A stretch of 64,000 bases of DNA, from positions 122,270,643 through 122,334,642 of the forward strand of contig NC_134096.1 of assembly GCF_000715075.1 (NCBI RefSeq). The letters are read 5' to 3'. Each line of letters begins with the position of its first letter. Positions within the stretch are counted from its first letter, which is position 1. A program made the translations under genes and the position numbers. The notes beneath the pieces were generated by a model. It was not told the origin of the DNA, searched no databases, and saw only the letters and a program-made list of their open reading frames with translations. This document shows, in pieces, positions 45,691 through 57,109 of this stretch. This DNA comes from Nicotiana tabacum. Taxonomy: Eukaryota; Streptophyta; Magnoliopsida; Solanales; Solanaceae.

Positions 45691-46585
45691 CTCCCTTACC
45701 ATAATGCAATGCATAAATAACAACAGGGAGATAGAATAACAAGTACAAACCTTACTTCAACATTTGGTTCCATAATATCAATCTCAACTTTGAAATAAAA
45801 ACTCAATTATCACCAGAAAATCCGTAAACATGATAAGAACGATAAATTGAACAACACTAGTATAACACGTAGCAATTTGGCATAGGAATGAGACAATATA
45901 AGAAAAACAGAGAAACATGGAAAACAGGTAAATTGACGGCGCATAAGTACTCGTCACCTCACATATACGTCGCTCACATGAATTTCACTTAGCAAGTAAT
46001 CTAAGGTTCCCAATTCCCTCAAGTCAGGGTTAGACACAATACTTACCTCGCTCTGAAGGCCACTTAATTCTCAATCACAGCTTTTTCTTTGGAATTCACC
46101 TCCAAACCACTCGTATCTATTCAAAAATGACTCAATAATATCAAATATTGCTAAAGGAATCAATTATATTGCATAAGTTAAATTTTTCAAATTTTTCTCC
46201 AAAAAGTCGAAAAATCGGCCTCGGGCCTGCTTGGTCAAAGCTCGAGGTTCGGACCAAAATCCTTTTACCCATTCACCTCCGAGTCCGAATATATAATTGG
46301 CTTTGGAATCCGACCTCAAATTGAGGTCTAAATACCTAAATTTCCGAAATCCCTAGTTTCTACCCCTAACCCCTAATTCTACCATGAAAACTCTAGATTT
46401 TAGGTTGAAAATTCAAAAAATGTAATGGGTAATTGAAAGAAAATGGTTTAGAATCACTTACCAACAATTTGGAAAAAAAATGGCTTTTGAAAAATCGCCT
46501 CTCACCGTTTGGTTTTTGAGAAAAATGAGTTTTTGGCTAAAATTTCGTTTTTGGATTCTGTTAAGTGCTGGGCGACAGTGTTCAT

Positions 46586-46906
46586 CGCGTTTGCGAGAGC
46601 ACTGTTGCGTTCGCGAAGGTACTGGCTGCCAAGCCTTCGCGTTCGCGAGACCTAGCTCACGTTCGCGATGGTTACTCTCCCCCGGCCTTCGCGTTCGCGA
46701 GGCATTGCTCGCGTTCGCGATGAAGGAACGGCTGACTCCCCCTCCCCAATGCCTAACACTACGCGTTCGCGATGGGCTTGTCGCGTTCGCGAAGGGCAAC
46801 GCCCCCATCGCTTCGCGTTCGCGTCCAAGCCTTCGTGTTCGCGAAGAAGAAATCCCTGCCTCATCAGTTTACTCTTTGCGTTCGCGAGAGGACCTTCGTG
46901 AACGCG
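46586..46906. repeat. Phased CGCGTTCGCG palindrome array (solo LTR)
   Basis: Six pairs: centres 46590.5/46610.5, 46642.5/46662.5, 46694.5/46714.5, 46766.5/46786.5, 46818.5/46838.5 and 46881.5/46901.5. Every pair is exactly 20 bp apart; gaps between pairs are 32, 32, 52, 32 and 43 bp. The overlapping open frames on both strands (46458-47044) come from the repeat and are not genes. Confidence 0.9.
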
Positions 46907-47764
46907 AAGAAGGACATGCCAGAACACCTGCTGCAGCAAAATATCAGATTTTTAAAGTCCAAAACATCCCGTGGCCTATTCGAAACTCACCCGAGCCCTC
47001 AGGGCTCCAAACCAAATATGCACACAAGTCTAAATAACACCTAGAACTCCGAATTTAGCACCAAATCGAATGAAATTCTCAAGAACACTTTAAAATTACT
47101 ATTTTCTCAACCGAAGGTCCGAATCACGTCAAATCAACTCCCTTTCTCACCAATTTTCTCAGACATGTGTTAAATATCATAATGAACCTGTACCGGGCTC
47201 CGGAACTAAAATACGGATCCGGTACTAACAATGCCAAATATCAATCAATTCTTAAAAATAATTAATTTTCAGACTTTTAGTTTTCATCAAAAATTCATAA
47301 CTTGAGCTAGGGACTTCCGAATTCGATTTCGGGCATACGCCCAGGTCCCATAATTCGATATGGACCCACCGGGACCGTCAAAACACGGATCCGGACCCGT
47401 TTACCAAAAATGTTGACCGAAGTCAACTAAAATCAACTTTTAAGGTAAAAATTCTTATTTTCATTAGTTTTCAACATAAAAGTTTTCCGGAAACCTGCCC
47501 GGACTGCGCACGCAAATCGAGGAGGGTAAAAATGAGATTTTTAAGACTTAAGAGCGCAGATTCGAGTTCTAAAACATAAAATGACCTTTTGGGTCATCAC
47601 ACTTATAATCATTCATAACTTGACGAGTTGTGAACATTTTAATTATTGAAATTAAATCAATTTTCAAACTAATAGCGAATCGTTGAGATAGCTATAAATT
47701 ATCGGAAGCCAATTTGAACATAATATTGAATTACTTCGGCCTATAGGTGCACTAGCATTTTGAA

Positions 47765-48620
47765 ACTGATTTGCGAAAATTGAGCAACTCCCTTGCACAA
47801 GTCATGCACTAAAATTTCCAATCAACGATGCTATAGTGAGGGTAGAAACAAGGAAATACATATATCATTTTACAGAGAAGATGAATCGCGCAACGAAGTG
47901 TTACTACACTTTGCCAAATTGGACTTCAACATATTGCAGAGGTTGCATAAAAAGGGGTTATGTGATATCACAAGGTAACTCGCAACCTAGACATTCACCT
48001 ATGCACTTAATCTTGCAATATCGAAGTTCAGTTTTCCCAAATAAATTTTATTTCTTTTTACAACTTCCAAATATATACTCTGTTCCAACTTCAAATTTAA
48101 CTGTTCCTTTTTCGAATTTCAACCAAATATTGTCCAAACGCCTACTAAAGTAACACAAAATTTGTTGTTATAAATTGACATTTTAGGTGGTGGAAAGAAT
48201 TGGAAATCGGGAAGGCATTACTTGTGGTTGAGTTATACTTGTGGAGTTTTAGTGCAAACCCTTGAATATTTATTTTGCCTCTTATTTAATTATATTTGTT
48301 TATTTGTATTGTGGATGAAGATAGAACTGGAAAGAGGAGATGTAGCTTCTGGTATCGAATGCTACATGAATGAATATGGTGTCACAACGGAAGCAGCACG
48401 CATGGAAATTAGGAAAATAATAGAGAATAATTGGAAGGATTTGAATCAAGAATACCTCAAACCCACACTCGTCATACCAAAGGTTTTGCTCATGCCTGTG
48501 ATCAATTTTACAAGGGTGGCGGAGTTCTTTTATGAAGATGAAGATGCTTATACTTTTTCCAAGAATAACTTAAAGGACGTCGTCTCTTATGGTGCTAATT
48601 ATTGATCCTATTATAGCCTG
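47765..48620 (+). pseudogene. Terpene synthase relic (TPS-a-like)
   Basis: Two exon-like pieces of a class I terpene synthase. 47765-47977 encodes the region with [19 protein letters not shown] and [20 protein letters not shown], ending at a donor (CACAAG/GTAACT) at the known exon border before R-W-W. 48312-48620 encodes the last exon ([42 protein letters not shown]). The middle exons, including the DDxxD and NSE/DTE metal-binding motifs, are absent; a hAT-MITE fragment lies at about 48020-48150. Frameshifts occur near 47800 and 47862 and an extra base near 48586 before the C-terminus. Such enzymes make sesquiterpenes from farnesyl diphosphate in the cytosol; this one cannot. TPS-a is the likeliest subfamily. 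Confidence 0.8.
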
Positions 48621-49514
48621 AGAATTTCTAAAAGAAGGAGGTATTACAAGAAAAGTAAAATTGCATTTCTCGAATGCGTATATTTGGGATAAACTAATTA
48701 AGGCCGTTTAGTACCCTATATATTACACTAGACATAAGTTTCCCGTAGTGATTTAATCGTCAGGTGTGTTTGGTTACCATATTTGGTACTATGTTAAGAG
48801 TACCCACTACCCACATTAACTATGTGGTAATACAATTCCCGTATTATTTTTGTAAGGAATTCAATAAATGTATTAGTCATATAATATTAAGAAGTTGATG
48901 TAAAATGTGTTGTATTTAAATTGTATATGACAATTTGGCGATCAACAGTTATAAAATACTGCATTTGGAAACATATTTTTATATTTTTCTCTACTGACAC
49001 TATGAGTGTATCCATGCTCTTTGCCACAACAACGTCCAAGGTATCAAAGCTATCAAACTGCCAAGTTCTGGGGTACTTAGGACCAAAAATAGTTCAAGCG
49101 TACAATCTAATAAACTATGCCAAGCTTAGGGGTAAGGAGATATTACGCTTGATTGTATTGATCACCTTTGCAATTTCTTAACTTTGTCACTTTTTTGTTT
49201 CTTGGCTAGCTCAGACGAGTTTATATCATAAGTTTCATAAGTCTTTGAATATTCACTGTCTAACGCTTTCTTATGCCTATCGGAATTTGATGAACGCTTT
49301 GTATGTCTCTCACTGAAAGCCGAAGCTTAACAGCTAGTAATTTATTTGCAATTTCTCCAATTTATTTTAAGATTATTTTCCACTTTTCTGATACACTGTC
49401 TTTTTTTCCATAACAAAACCCCTGATCCTCCATTCCAAAATAATTACATAAGAGCATACAAGAATTTATCTAGGAAATAATGGAGAAACCATCTCTTACA
49501 ATACAATTGCATCT
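48621..49514. other. Intergenic region between terpene synthase relic and subtilase
   Basis: AT-rich, no gene recognised. The 86-codon frame at 48921-49181 has no resemblance I can name. The last 100 bases or so probably hold the subtilase 3' UTR. Confidence 0.55.
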
Positions 49515-51698
49515 CTAAACTATATGCGGGAATATTCCTATTGGACTTCTAACAGAGTACCTATCAGAAGACCATGTTATGTATCCCTGGGAATCTGCTA
49601 TAAGAGGTGAAGGCTTAACTGTTACATTATACGACGCCTTCTGGTTTAAGGCTGAAAACTTCAAGGTGGTTGGATTAACAGTCACCTCAACACCATCAAG
49701 TCCAAATACTTTAACTGTGTAAGTTGAATTAGCTTCACCAACATTAGTCACAGTCCTTGTATATGTTTGATCCCCTGATTTCAAAGGAATAGAAAATGAA
49801 GGATAGTTCAACTCCGATTCAGGTATGCTCGACGTACAATGTACCTTCCTTTTCACAATAACGCTAACTTGTTGATCTGTATAATTCAAGCCACATAAGT
49901 AGGGCACATAATCTTCGGGCTGAATGTCATAAATGAGTCCTGGATCATTTGCTCTTGATGGGTTCACGTGCCCAGATCCGGTTGCAAGTAGATTAGCAGG
50001 TTTAAATCTTTCATCCTGAATCGGATCATTTCCAAGGTTGACGAAATCAGCGGTGGTCATGATTGCAGATTTAATTGCAGCTGGAGACCAATCGGGATGT
50101 GTACTCTTTAACAATGCTGCTACTCCGGCAAGGTGAGGACAAGCCATCGACGTGCCAGAGAGAATGTTAAATATCGATGTAGCAGATGTTATCTCCCCTA
50201 CAGAGGTTCGCCACGCTGCAAGGATATTTACTCCAGGGCCAATAATATCAGGCTTTAGTATGCCAAAGCTAAATGGTCCCCTAGAAGAGAAGTCAGCAAC
50301 TGCTGGCGCGTGCTTATCTCCAATTCTTGTTCCTTTGAATGATATTGTTGCAACTGGGGCTGTTGTTGATTTCATATAATTTAAGATCTTTTCTCCATCA
50401 GCATAACTAACATGTGTTGCAGGAAGGACATGAACATCTGCAATTGTTGTATAGCCACGCCATTCGTTGTTCATGAGAATCATGGCAGCACCACCTGCAT
50501 CTTTCACATTTTGTCCGTATTGAACTGCCGAGTAACCGGTGTTGCTTCTCTCACACAACACTATTTTACCCTTGACATCAATTGTGGACAAAAATTCACA
50601 ATATTCAGGATTAACAAGTGGCAGTAGCTTTTGTGAAAAATTTGATGGTTGATAGACTGATTCTCCCCCATATTCTGCTCCATTACCCAAAACTGCTACC
50701 GCGCTTATCTTTCTATCTGTTGTGCTAGCACCAACAGTTAGCAACCAGGGGGCTCCATTCGTTACAGAACCATTAACCGGTCCTGTATTTCCTGCCGAGG
50801 CACTTACAAAAATCCCCTTCTCAATCGCACTATACGAACCAATTGCTACAACATCATCATATAAAGACATAGAAGCTAATGATCCAAGGGAAATCGAGAT
50901 CACATCCACACCATCTTCAATGGCAGCATCAAGACCAGCTAAGATATCGGATTCTTGACATTTTGAAGCACAAACTCTGTACATGGCCACATGAGCACGG
51001 GGCGCAATGCCAGCAGCAGTGCCTTTAGCATTAACAAGCAAATTGGCACCCTCCACAAAGTTTCCCGCGGCTGTGCTTGAAGTGTGTGTCCCGTGTCCAT
51101 CGTCGTCCACAGGTGACGTAGCATTTTGGGCAAAATTTCGAGCTCCAATAAGCTTGTTGTTACAGACTGTGAGATTGAACTCACATTTGCCTTTCCATTT
51201 GGAAGGGGGAGGAGGCATTCCGTTGTCATTGAACGAAGGATGTTGTGGAGTTATTCCAGTATCTATTACACCAATAATCACACCTTTACCAGAATTAGAG
51301 ACATTCCACAAGCCAACATTCTGGTGCAAGCCAAGAAAATCTGGACTGTGTGTGGTATGCAACTGCAGTACATTTTGGCGACGCGCAGATACAAATCCTG
51401 GTTTCTTTTCTATCATCTTCACTTCATCTGATGACAACACAGCAGCAAATCCGTTAAACACATGACGATAGGAATGTATAATGCGCGACGAGTGCTCAGA
51501 ATTTGTTGAAGTTGTAGGCAAAAATGACTGATGCCAGCGATATAAATCTTTTGAATCAGAGAAAACTAGATCATCACGAAACTCAAGAAGTACTATATAA
51601 GTATCTATATCGCTTTGATTGGTAAAATGGTCACCAAATGTTTTTGATGAAAGAAGCAAGGCAATGCAAAGAAAGGTTAAAACGAGTTTCAGATCCAT
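49515..51698 (-). CDS. Subtilisin-like serine protease (SBT1 type), intact
   Basis: A single-exon, 727-residue protein from MDLKL at 51698. In order: signal peptide (about 1-23, LVLTFLCIALLLSSKTFG), I9-type propeptide (to about 105, ending near the ARRQNVLQLHTTHSP cleavage region), catalytic domain with DTGI (Asp), DGHGTHT (His), ASAGNTGP (oxyanion Asn) and GTSMACPH (Ser), a protease-associated insertion (about 345-480) and a C-terminal Fn3-like domain. All catalytic residues are present and the length suits plant subtilases of about 750 residues. It would be secreted and act in the cell wall; the substrate is not predictable. An upstream in-frame Met at 51722 is rejected because a TATA box lies only about 20 bp upstream of it. 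No intron, in keeping with many SBT1 genes. Confidence 0.92.
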   Translation of the reverse strand: MDLKLVLTFLCIALLLSSKTFGDHFTNQSDIDTYIVLLEFRDDLVFSDSKDLYRWHQSFLPTTSTNSEHSSRIIHSYRHVFNGFAAVLSSDEVKMIEKKPGFVSARRQNVLQLHTTHSPDFLGLHQNVGLWNVSNSGKGVIIGVIDTGITPQHPSFNDNGMPPPPSKWKGKCEFNLTVCNNKLIGARNFAQNATSPVDDDGHGTHTSSTAAGNFVEGANLLVNAKGTAAGIAPRAHVAMYRVCASKCQESDILAGLDAAIEDGVDVISISLGSLASMSLYDDVVAIGSYSAIEKGIFVSASAGNTGPVNGSVTNGAPWLLTVGASTTDRKISAVAVLGNGAEYGGESVYQPSNFSQKLLPLVNPEYCEFLSTIDVKGKIVLCERSNTGYSAVQYGQNVKDAGGAAMILMNNEWRGYTTIADVHVLPATHVSYADGEKILNYMKSTTAPVATISFKGTRIGDKHAPAVADFSSRGPFSFGILKPDIIGPGVNILAAWRTSVGEITSATSIFNILSGTSMACPHLAGVAALLKSTHPDWSPAAIKSAIMTTADFVNLGNDPIQDERFKPANLLATGSGHVNPSRANDPGLIYDIQPEDYVPYLCGLNYTDQQVSVIVKRKVHCTSSIPESELNYPSFSIPLKSGDQTYTRTVTNVGEANSTYTVKVFGLDGVEVTVNPTTLKFSALNQKASYNVTVKPSPLIADSQGYITWSSDRYSVRSPIGIFPHIV

Positions 51699-51736
51699 GT
51701 TGTTTTTTGGTGATAAACACATTTAGGCAAAATGTG

Positions 51737-51746
51737 AATATATAAT
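51737..51746 (-). promoter_or_regulatory. Probable TATA box of the subtilase
   Basis: ATTATATATT on the minus strand. Transcription about 30 bp downstream would start near 51710, after the Met at 51722 and before the Met at 51698, which supports the latter as the start. Predicted from sequence only. Confidence 0.55.
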
Positions 51747-52466
51747 GCTTGTTTGATGCTGCTCGATTTAGTATGTAATCATTTGGTTACGTATCTTTTT
51801 ATGGATGTTCCAAATTTGGATCAATTAGATTACCTTATAAACTGAGATTAGTATAAACATATCAGTTTTTTTTATCCACACATAAAGTATAATCATGATT
51901 GACCATATCTTTTATGGTCAGCAATTCAATTTTCTGCCAAATATACCTATTTGCCTATTCAAATAGTTGCTTGATTTGGAAAAAGAATCATTCTAATGGT
52001 AATCCATAATTAATAAGTTGGCTGAACAGTCACAGAAATAAGAACAATATACTAATTATTATAAAGAAAGGAAATCCTATGAATTCTTAGAAAGTTATTA
52101 ATTTAATACTTTGAAATTTTGTTTACTTGAACTTACAATCTTTAATCTTCGTTATGGGTATCCTAACAAATGTCAATAATCTCAATTTTTTAAATTTTCT
52201 TTTACAGTCCTTTGGACCCTTTTAATTTTTATTGTGACCCTTCACCTCGTTGTAGCTTGAAACTGCCTTCCACAAAAATAAATAAATCAGATCTTTCTTT
52301 AATTAATTTTTTTTTGCTTTTTATTTATAACATTCAATTTAGAAAATAAATCAAAGAGCAATAGTCACAATAAGAAACTAACTATTTGTCCTGATATAGA
52401 AGTGTAGCAATGTAACATATGAAACAAAAAAACAAATTATGAGCCATTTAACAATAGTCACACATT
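51747..52466. other. Subtilase upstream region
   Basis: AT-rich non-coding DNA, no gene or clear repeat. It presumably contains the rest of the promoter. Confidence 0.55.
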
Positions 52467-53510
52467 ACTCTTTCAAGGGGAGGTGCCTTGATGTATGTTA
52501 TTTGCATATGATATTGTATTGATTGACGAGATGCGAGACGGTATAAACGCGAAACTAGAAGTCTGGAGACAGACCCTGAAGTCTAAAAGTTTCAAGTTGA
52601 GTAGGACCATGATAGAATACTCAGAGTGCAAGTTTAGTGATGGAATCGATAAAGAGGACGTGGACGTGAGGCTTGATACACAAGTCATTCCTATGAGGGA
52701 TAGTTTCAAGTTCCTTGAATCTATTATCCAAGGAAATGGGAAGATTGATGGGGATGTTACACATCATATCGGAGCAAAGCGGGTAAAATGGAGACTCGCA
52801 CCTAGTGTATTGTGTGATAAGAACGTACCACCTAAACTTAAAGGTAAGTTCAACATAGTGGTTGTTAACCATGTCTAGAAGATGAGAGTAGCAGAAATGA
52901 GGATATTGAAATGATATGCGGGCATACCATGATGGATAAGATTAAGAATGAAGATATTCGGGCCTGGGTAGGAATGGCTTTGGTGGAGGACAAGATGCGA
53001 AAAATGAGGCTTAGGTGGTTTGGGCAAGTGAAAAGGAGGAGCGCAGATGCCCCTTTGAGGAGGTGCGAGAAGTTGGCCCTAGTGGGTTTGAGGAGAGGCA
53101 GAGGTAGGCCAGAGAAGTATTGGGGAGAGGTGATCAGACAAGATATAGCACTACTTTAGCTTACTGAGGACATGACCCTTGATAGGAAGGCGTGGAGGCT
53201 AAGAATTAAGATAAAAGGCTAATAGGGAGTCGAGAGTGTTTCTTTCATATGCCAGTAGTATTAGTGTTCGTCTGGTGCGACATTATTGTTAGATTTTTAG
53301 TTTTACGTGTTGTCCCCTTTGCTTCTTTTTTTATTATTTTATTGTTGTTAATGCTTGTGCTACTGCTTTATTTTCATCTTGCCTTGAGCCGAGGGTCTAT
53401 CGAAAGAGCCTCTCTTCCTTCCAAGTAGGGGTAAGGTATGCGTACACACTACCCTCCCCAGACCCCACTTGTGGGATTATACTGGGTTTATTATTGTTGT
53501 TATTGTTTAC
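52467..53510 (+). mobile_element. 5'-truncated RTE-type LINE relic
   Basis: Encodes the end of the reverse transcriptase ([12 protein letters not shown], where the family has FADD) and the C-terminal region (KLDTQVIP-like [54 protein letters not shown]). Stops lie at 52485-52487 and 52876-52878, and a frameshift near 52900. The 3' end carries the RTE-type tail gggtaaggtatgcgtacac, then ttattattgttgttattgtt. The first catalytic Asp of the FADD motif is Tyr, so it is inactive. Confidence 0.85.
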
Positions 53511-54281
53511 TTAGCTCCCGTTTTGCTTCCACTCACAAAACTTCAACTTTCTTTTCAAGTAAAATGCATGTCCAAACACAACTTTAAATTTTAAAAAATA
53601 TTTTTCAGTACAACTTCAAAAACTGCTTTTTTTAAGTTTCAATCAAATATATGTCCAAATACTAGGTTATTTTTAACTGAAGAAATGGTGCACGCTATCA
53701 AGCTAGTTAAATGAGGTGATGGATAAGAAATAGGGGTGTCAATGGTTCAATTCGATCTGTTATTTTATAAAATTTACACTATACTAATTTTTCGGTTATT
53801 CTATTTTGTATAACTAAAATTAAGTTTTTCAAACCTATCTCAATCATCTCGGTTTATCTATGGTACCAGTATGATTTGGTTAATTTATGATATATTTTTT
53901 AAACATCGTGTAAAGTCACTAGTAAAAGTTGAGAGTGTGATAACATGCATACTTGCATATGCTTTAGACAAAATTCTCTAAATATGTTTACCGTTAAAAT
54001 GTGATGAATCAAGAGAATATATGAAAAATTACAAGAATGAGATTCATTCTCACTATTATACAATAACATAAAATAATTTAAGCAAAGACAAAAAATATAT
54101 AATTCACATGAGTGAAAAGATATTAAGTTGAGATTCAAGAATAGATCCTATTTAGAAGATTAAGCATCCAATATGAGAAATTTAAATCGTGCGAGAAATA
54201 ATATATCAAATACCTTGTGGCTTACTACTCAAGATACTGGAACTAATTTAGTTTCAATTGAAGTAGCAGAATATGTTTGGA
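53511..54281. other. Non-coding DNA with hAT-MITE-like fragment
   Basis: 53530-53680 resembles half of the hAT-like MITE at 12877-13169 (caacttcaaaaactg, atgtccaaa). The rest is AT-rich and unassigned. Confidence 0.5.
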
Positions 54282-54994
54282 TGTCACGATCCAAAATCCA
54301 TATTAGATCGTGATGACACCTAACGCCGTTGTTAGGCAAGCCCACCAGTGAAACTACAATTTAATTACCCCTTTTTAACATTTAAAACAAAAGTTCCTTT
54401 TTATAAGAACAAAATAAGTAAAATCTCATGCAACCGTACGTACTCTTTTCTCAACAAAAATACCAGCATGATAAGTACACTTACTGTAATGACAGTAATA
54501 ATAAGTACATCAGTACGTATATGCTAAAAATTCCCAAAATCGGGTGCCACAAGTGCATGAGCAATCTAGAGAATATACAAAACTAATTTAACTACTGTCT
54601 GAAATGTAAAAGACAGAAATAATAAACAAGGTAGAGGGAGACTCCGGTGCTCCAGATCATAGTGAGGCAACCAGCTCACCACTAAGTCTCCGTAGAAAAT
54701 CGGCTACGCGCCTGCGTGACCACTGGTAGTACCTGTCTCAGTACCTGCACATTCAGTGCAGAAGTGTAGCGTGAGTACAGAGAACAAGACGTACTCAGTA
54801 AGTATCTAGTCTAACCTCAAAGAAGTAGTGACAAGGGGTCGAGGGGCTGAGTTGACACTTATTATAGGTCAAACAATAATGAAAATACACAAAGTAGACA
54901 TGGTGAGTGTACAACAAGTAGTAACGAAGCAATTAAAAGTAACTACAGTAAGTCCACACATGAGTCTATATCAAATCACTAAACACGTCATAAT

Positions 54995-55290
54995 CGACCT
55001 TGAAGGCGCTAACTCAATAGTTACCAAACCAAATCCAGATCCAATTATTAAGCACGAAGCTGCCGAGGCGAATGGCCCGATACAATATGAATAGTGATAC
55101 TCAGTACTGCTGAGGCGAACAACCCGATCCCATAAGAACAATGTTACCAACCTACCGAAGCGAACGACCCGATCCCATAAGAGTAGTGTTATCATATTGC
55201 CGAGGCGAACGGTCCGATCCCATAAGAGTAATTTATTTCACAGCCAAGGCGGACGACCCAATCCCATAAGAGTAGAGAAATTTACCTTGC
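54995..55290 (+). repeat. Five-copy minisatellite in 3' LTR of D
   Basis: Units of about 55 bp with gaggcgaacgacccgatccc then ataagagtag. The 5' LTR has the matching block at 62950-63170. Confidence 0.85.
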
Positions 55291-56130
55291 TTGCAGAAGC
55301 ACGTGCGAGACGAGAAGACACGAATGTATAGTTTATCAAATATTTCCAAACTTTACCAAAGTAGAGGCTAAGCCGATATCTTTATTACAAACCTCGATCT
55401 CAGTCAAAATCAAGAAAGTTAATACACAGGATAGGCATAATAACACAATTAAAGGCATGTTGTGAATCTAAGTCTACCCGAACATATCATGAATGTAGCT
55501 ACATACGGACTCTCGTCACCTCGTGCGTACATAGCTCCCCACAACAAGTAGCACACAAAAATTAATACACCTAAGGGGATAAGTTCCCTCTTACAAGGTT
55601 AGACGAGAGACTTACCTCAGTTTCAAGTCCTCAATCTGGCTCCTCAACCTCACTAGAACTCCAAACAATGCGGAGGACTCTGAAACTAACAAAAAACGTA
55701 TAAACTAATAAATATATGCTCAAAAGTTCATAATTTAGCTATTAGAGTAATTATCCAATCCAATTTGGAAGATTCCTAAAATTTACCCCGGGCCCACGTG
55801 CTCGGATTCCGAAAATTTTTGAATATAAATGTTAATCATGACCTCACAAACTCAAATATATAATTTATTCCCAATTACATAATCAATTTTGTGGTCAAAT
55901 CTTAATTTTACCAAACCCTAGTTCCAAAACAATCTCACAATTTTCCCTTAATTTCATGTTAAATCTAACCATAATCCGTGTATTTAACTTAAGTATTGAT
56001 AGGGATCACTTACCTCTTGATGTTGATGAAAATCCCCCAAAAATGCTCTTAAAATCGCCAAAGACCAAGTGTAAAATGAGGGAAAAGAGGCTAAGTCCCG
56101 TAATAAAAGCCCTTGCACCAGTCTCAGATG

Positions 56131-56390
56131 TCGTATTTGCGACATCAGGTTCGCAAATATGACAATGGCATCGCAAAAGCAAAGCCTGACCAGCTCTTCC
56201 TAAGTTGCAAATGCGACAAAAAGTTCGCATATGCGAAGCTGGGCACCTTGCTAAAGCGAAAAAAAAGATCGCAAATGCGATAAATTCCTTTGCAACTACG
56301 AACCCAACAGTGCCACCCCAATCTTGCAAATGCCCAGCCCTCCTGGAAAATGCGAGGTTCGCAAATGAAAACAAAATCTCGCATTTGTGA
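56131..56390. repeat. Phased TCGCAAATGCGA palindrome array (LTR D)
   Basis: Centres 56136.5, 56156.5, 56176.5, 56210.5, 56230.5, 56253.5, 56274.5, 56295.5, 56329.5, 56349.5, 56364.5 and 56384.5. Intervals 20, 20, 34, 20, 23, 21, 21, 34, 20, 15 and 20 bp. Confidence 0.8.
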
Positions 56391-57109
56391 GACCTAAAGC
56401 ACCAGACCAAAACCAGCAAAACTGAAGTTCTTCCAAACACTCTGAACCGCGTTCGAAACTCACCCGAGCCCCCGGGGCTCCACACCAAACATCCACACAA
56501 GTCTAAAAATAACATACGAACTCGTCGCGCGATCAAAACACCAAAATAACATCTAGAATCACGAGTCGGACCCCAAAAAGCATGAATTCAACATAAAACT
56601 CAAGAACTTCTAAAAATATTTCTCCGCGTCTGATTTCTATGAAATCAACTCGGAATGTTGTCAAATTTTGCGTACAAGTCATAAATCACCATACTGTACT
56701 ATTCTCAGGCTCAGAATCCCAAATGGACCTCGATAACACCAAAATCTACTCCAAACCAAATTTAAAGAACTAGAAAGCCTTCAATGAACCAACTTTCCAC
56801 ATTAAGCACCGAAACGCTCCCGGATCACTCGAAACTCGATCCGAACAAATGCCCAAATCCAAAATCATCATATGAACCTATTGGAACCTTCAAATCCCGA
56901 TTTTGAGGTCATTTACTCGCTTTAGCAAGGCAACTATTAAGGAACTAAGTATTCCGATTTCAACCTGAACCCTTCCAAACCTAAACCAACCATCCCCGCA
57001 AGTCATAAAACAATAAAAGAACATTCAGGGAGTTTTAATTAGGGGAACGGGAATCCAAGAAGCAAAACAATCGGCTGGGTCATTATATTCTCCACTTCTT
57101 AAACAAACG

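Larger units (their letters stand above)
44769..47601 (-). mobile_element. Solo Tekay-type LTR with perfect target-site duplication
   Basis: 2833 bp, on the minus strand TGTGATGACCC to TCGTGACA, flanked by CTTAT on both sides (44764-44768 and 47602-47606). No primer site or internal sequence adjoins it, so it is a solo LTR left by recombination between the two LTRs of an element. It carries a six-copy minisatellite (45448-45690) and the cleanest palindrome array (46586-46906). Confidence 0.95.
54282..57087 (-). repeat. 3' LTR of element D (2.8 kb)
   Basis: On the minus strand TATAATGACCC to TCGTGACA. Holds five copies of a ccgaggcgaacgacccgatc unit (54995-55290) and a TCGCAAATGCGA palindrome array (56131-56390). 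No genes; the 176-codon frame at 56006-56536 comes from the array. Confidence 0.9.

Noticed and set aside
45445..45723. Regular peptide repeats on both strands
   Set aside because: They are translations of the six-copy minisatellite in the solo LTR.
46458..47044. Several long open frames on both strands, up to 185 codons
   Set aside because: They overlap each other in up to five frames across the palindrome array of the solo LTR, with no protein family resemblance.
48921..49181. 86-codon plus-strand open frame
   Set aside because: No recognisable domain and AT-rich; kept as unassigned intergenic sequence.
51007..51465. 152-codon plus-strand open frame
   Set aside because: Antisense shadow of the subtilase coding sequence.
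56006..56536. 176-codon minus-strand open frame with Cys- and Phe-rich repeats
   Set aside because: It is the translated palindrome array of LTR D, not a protein domain.
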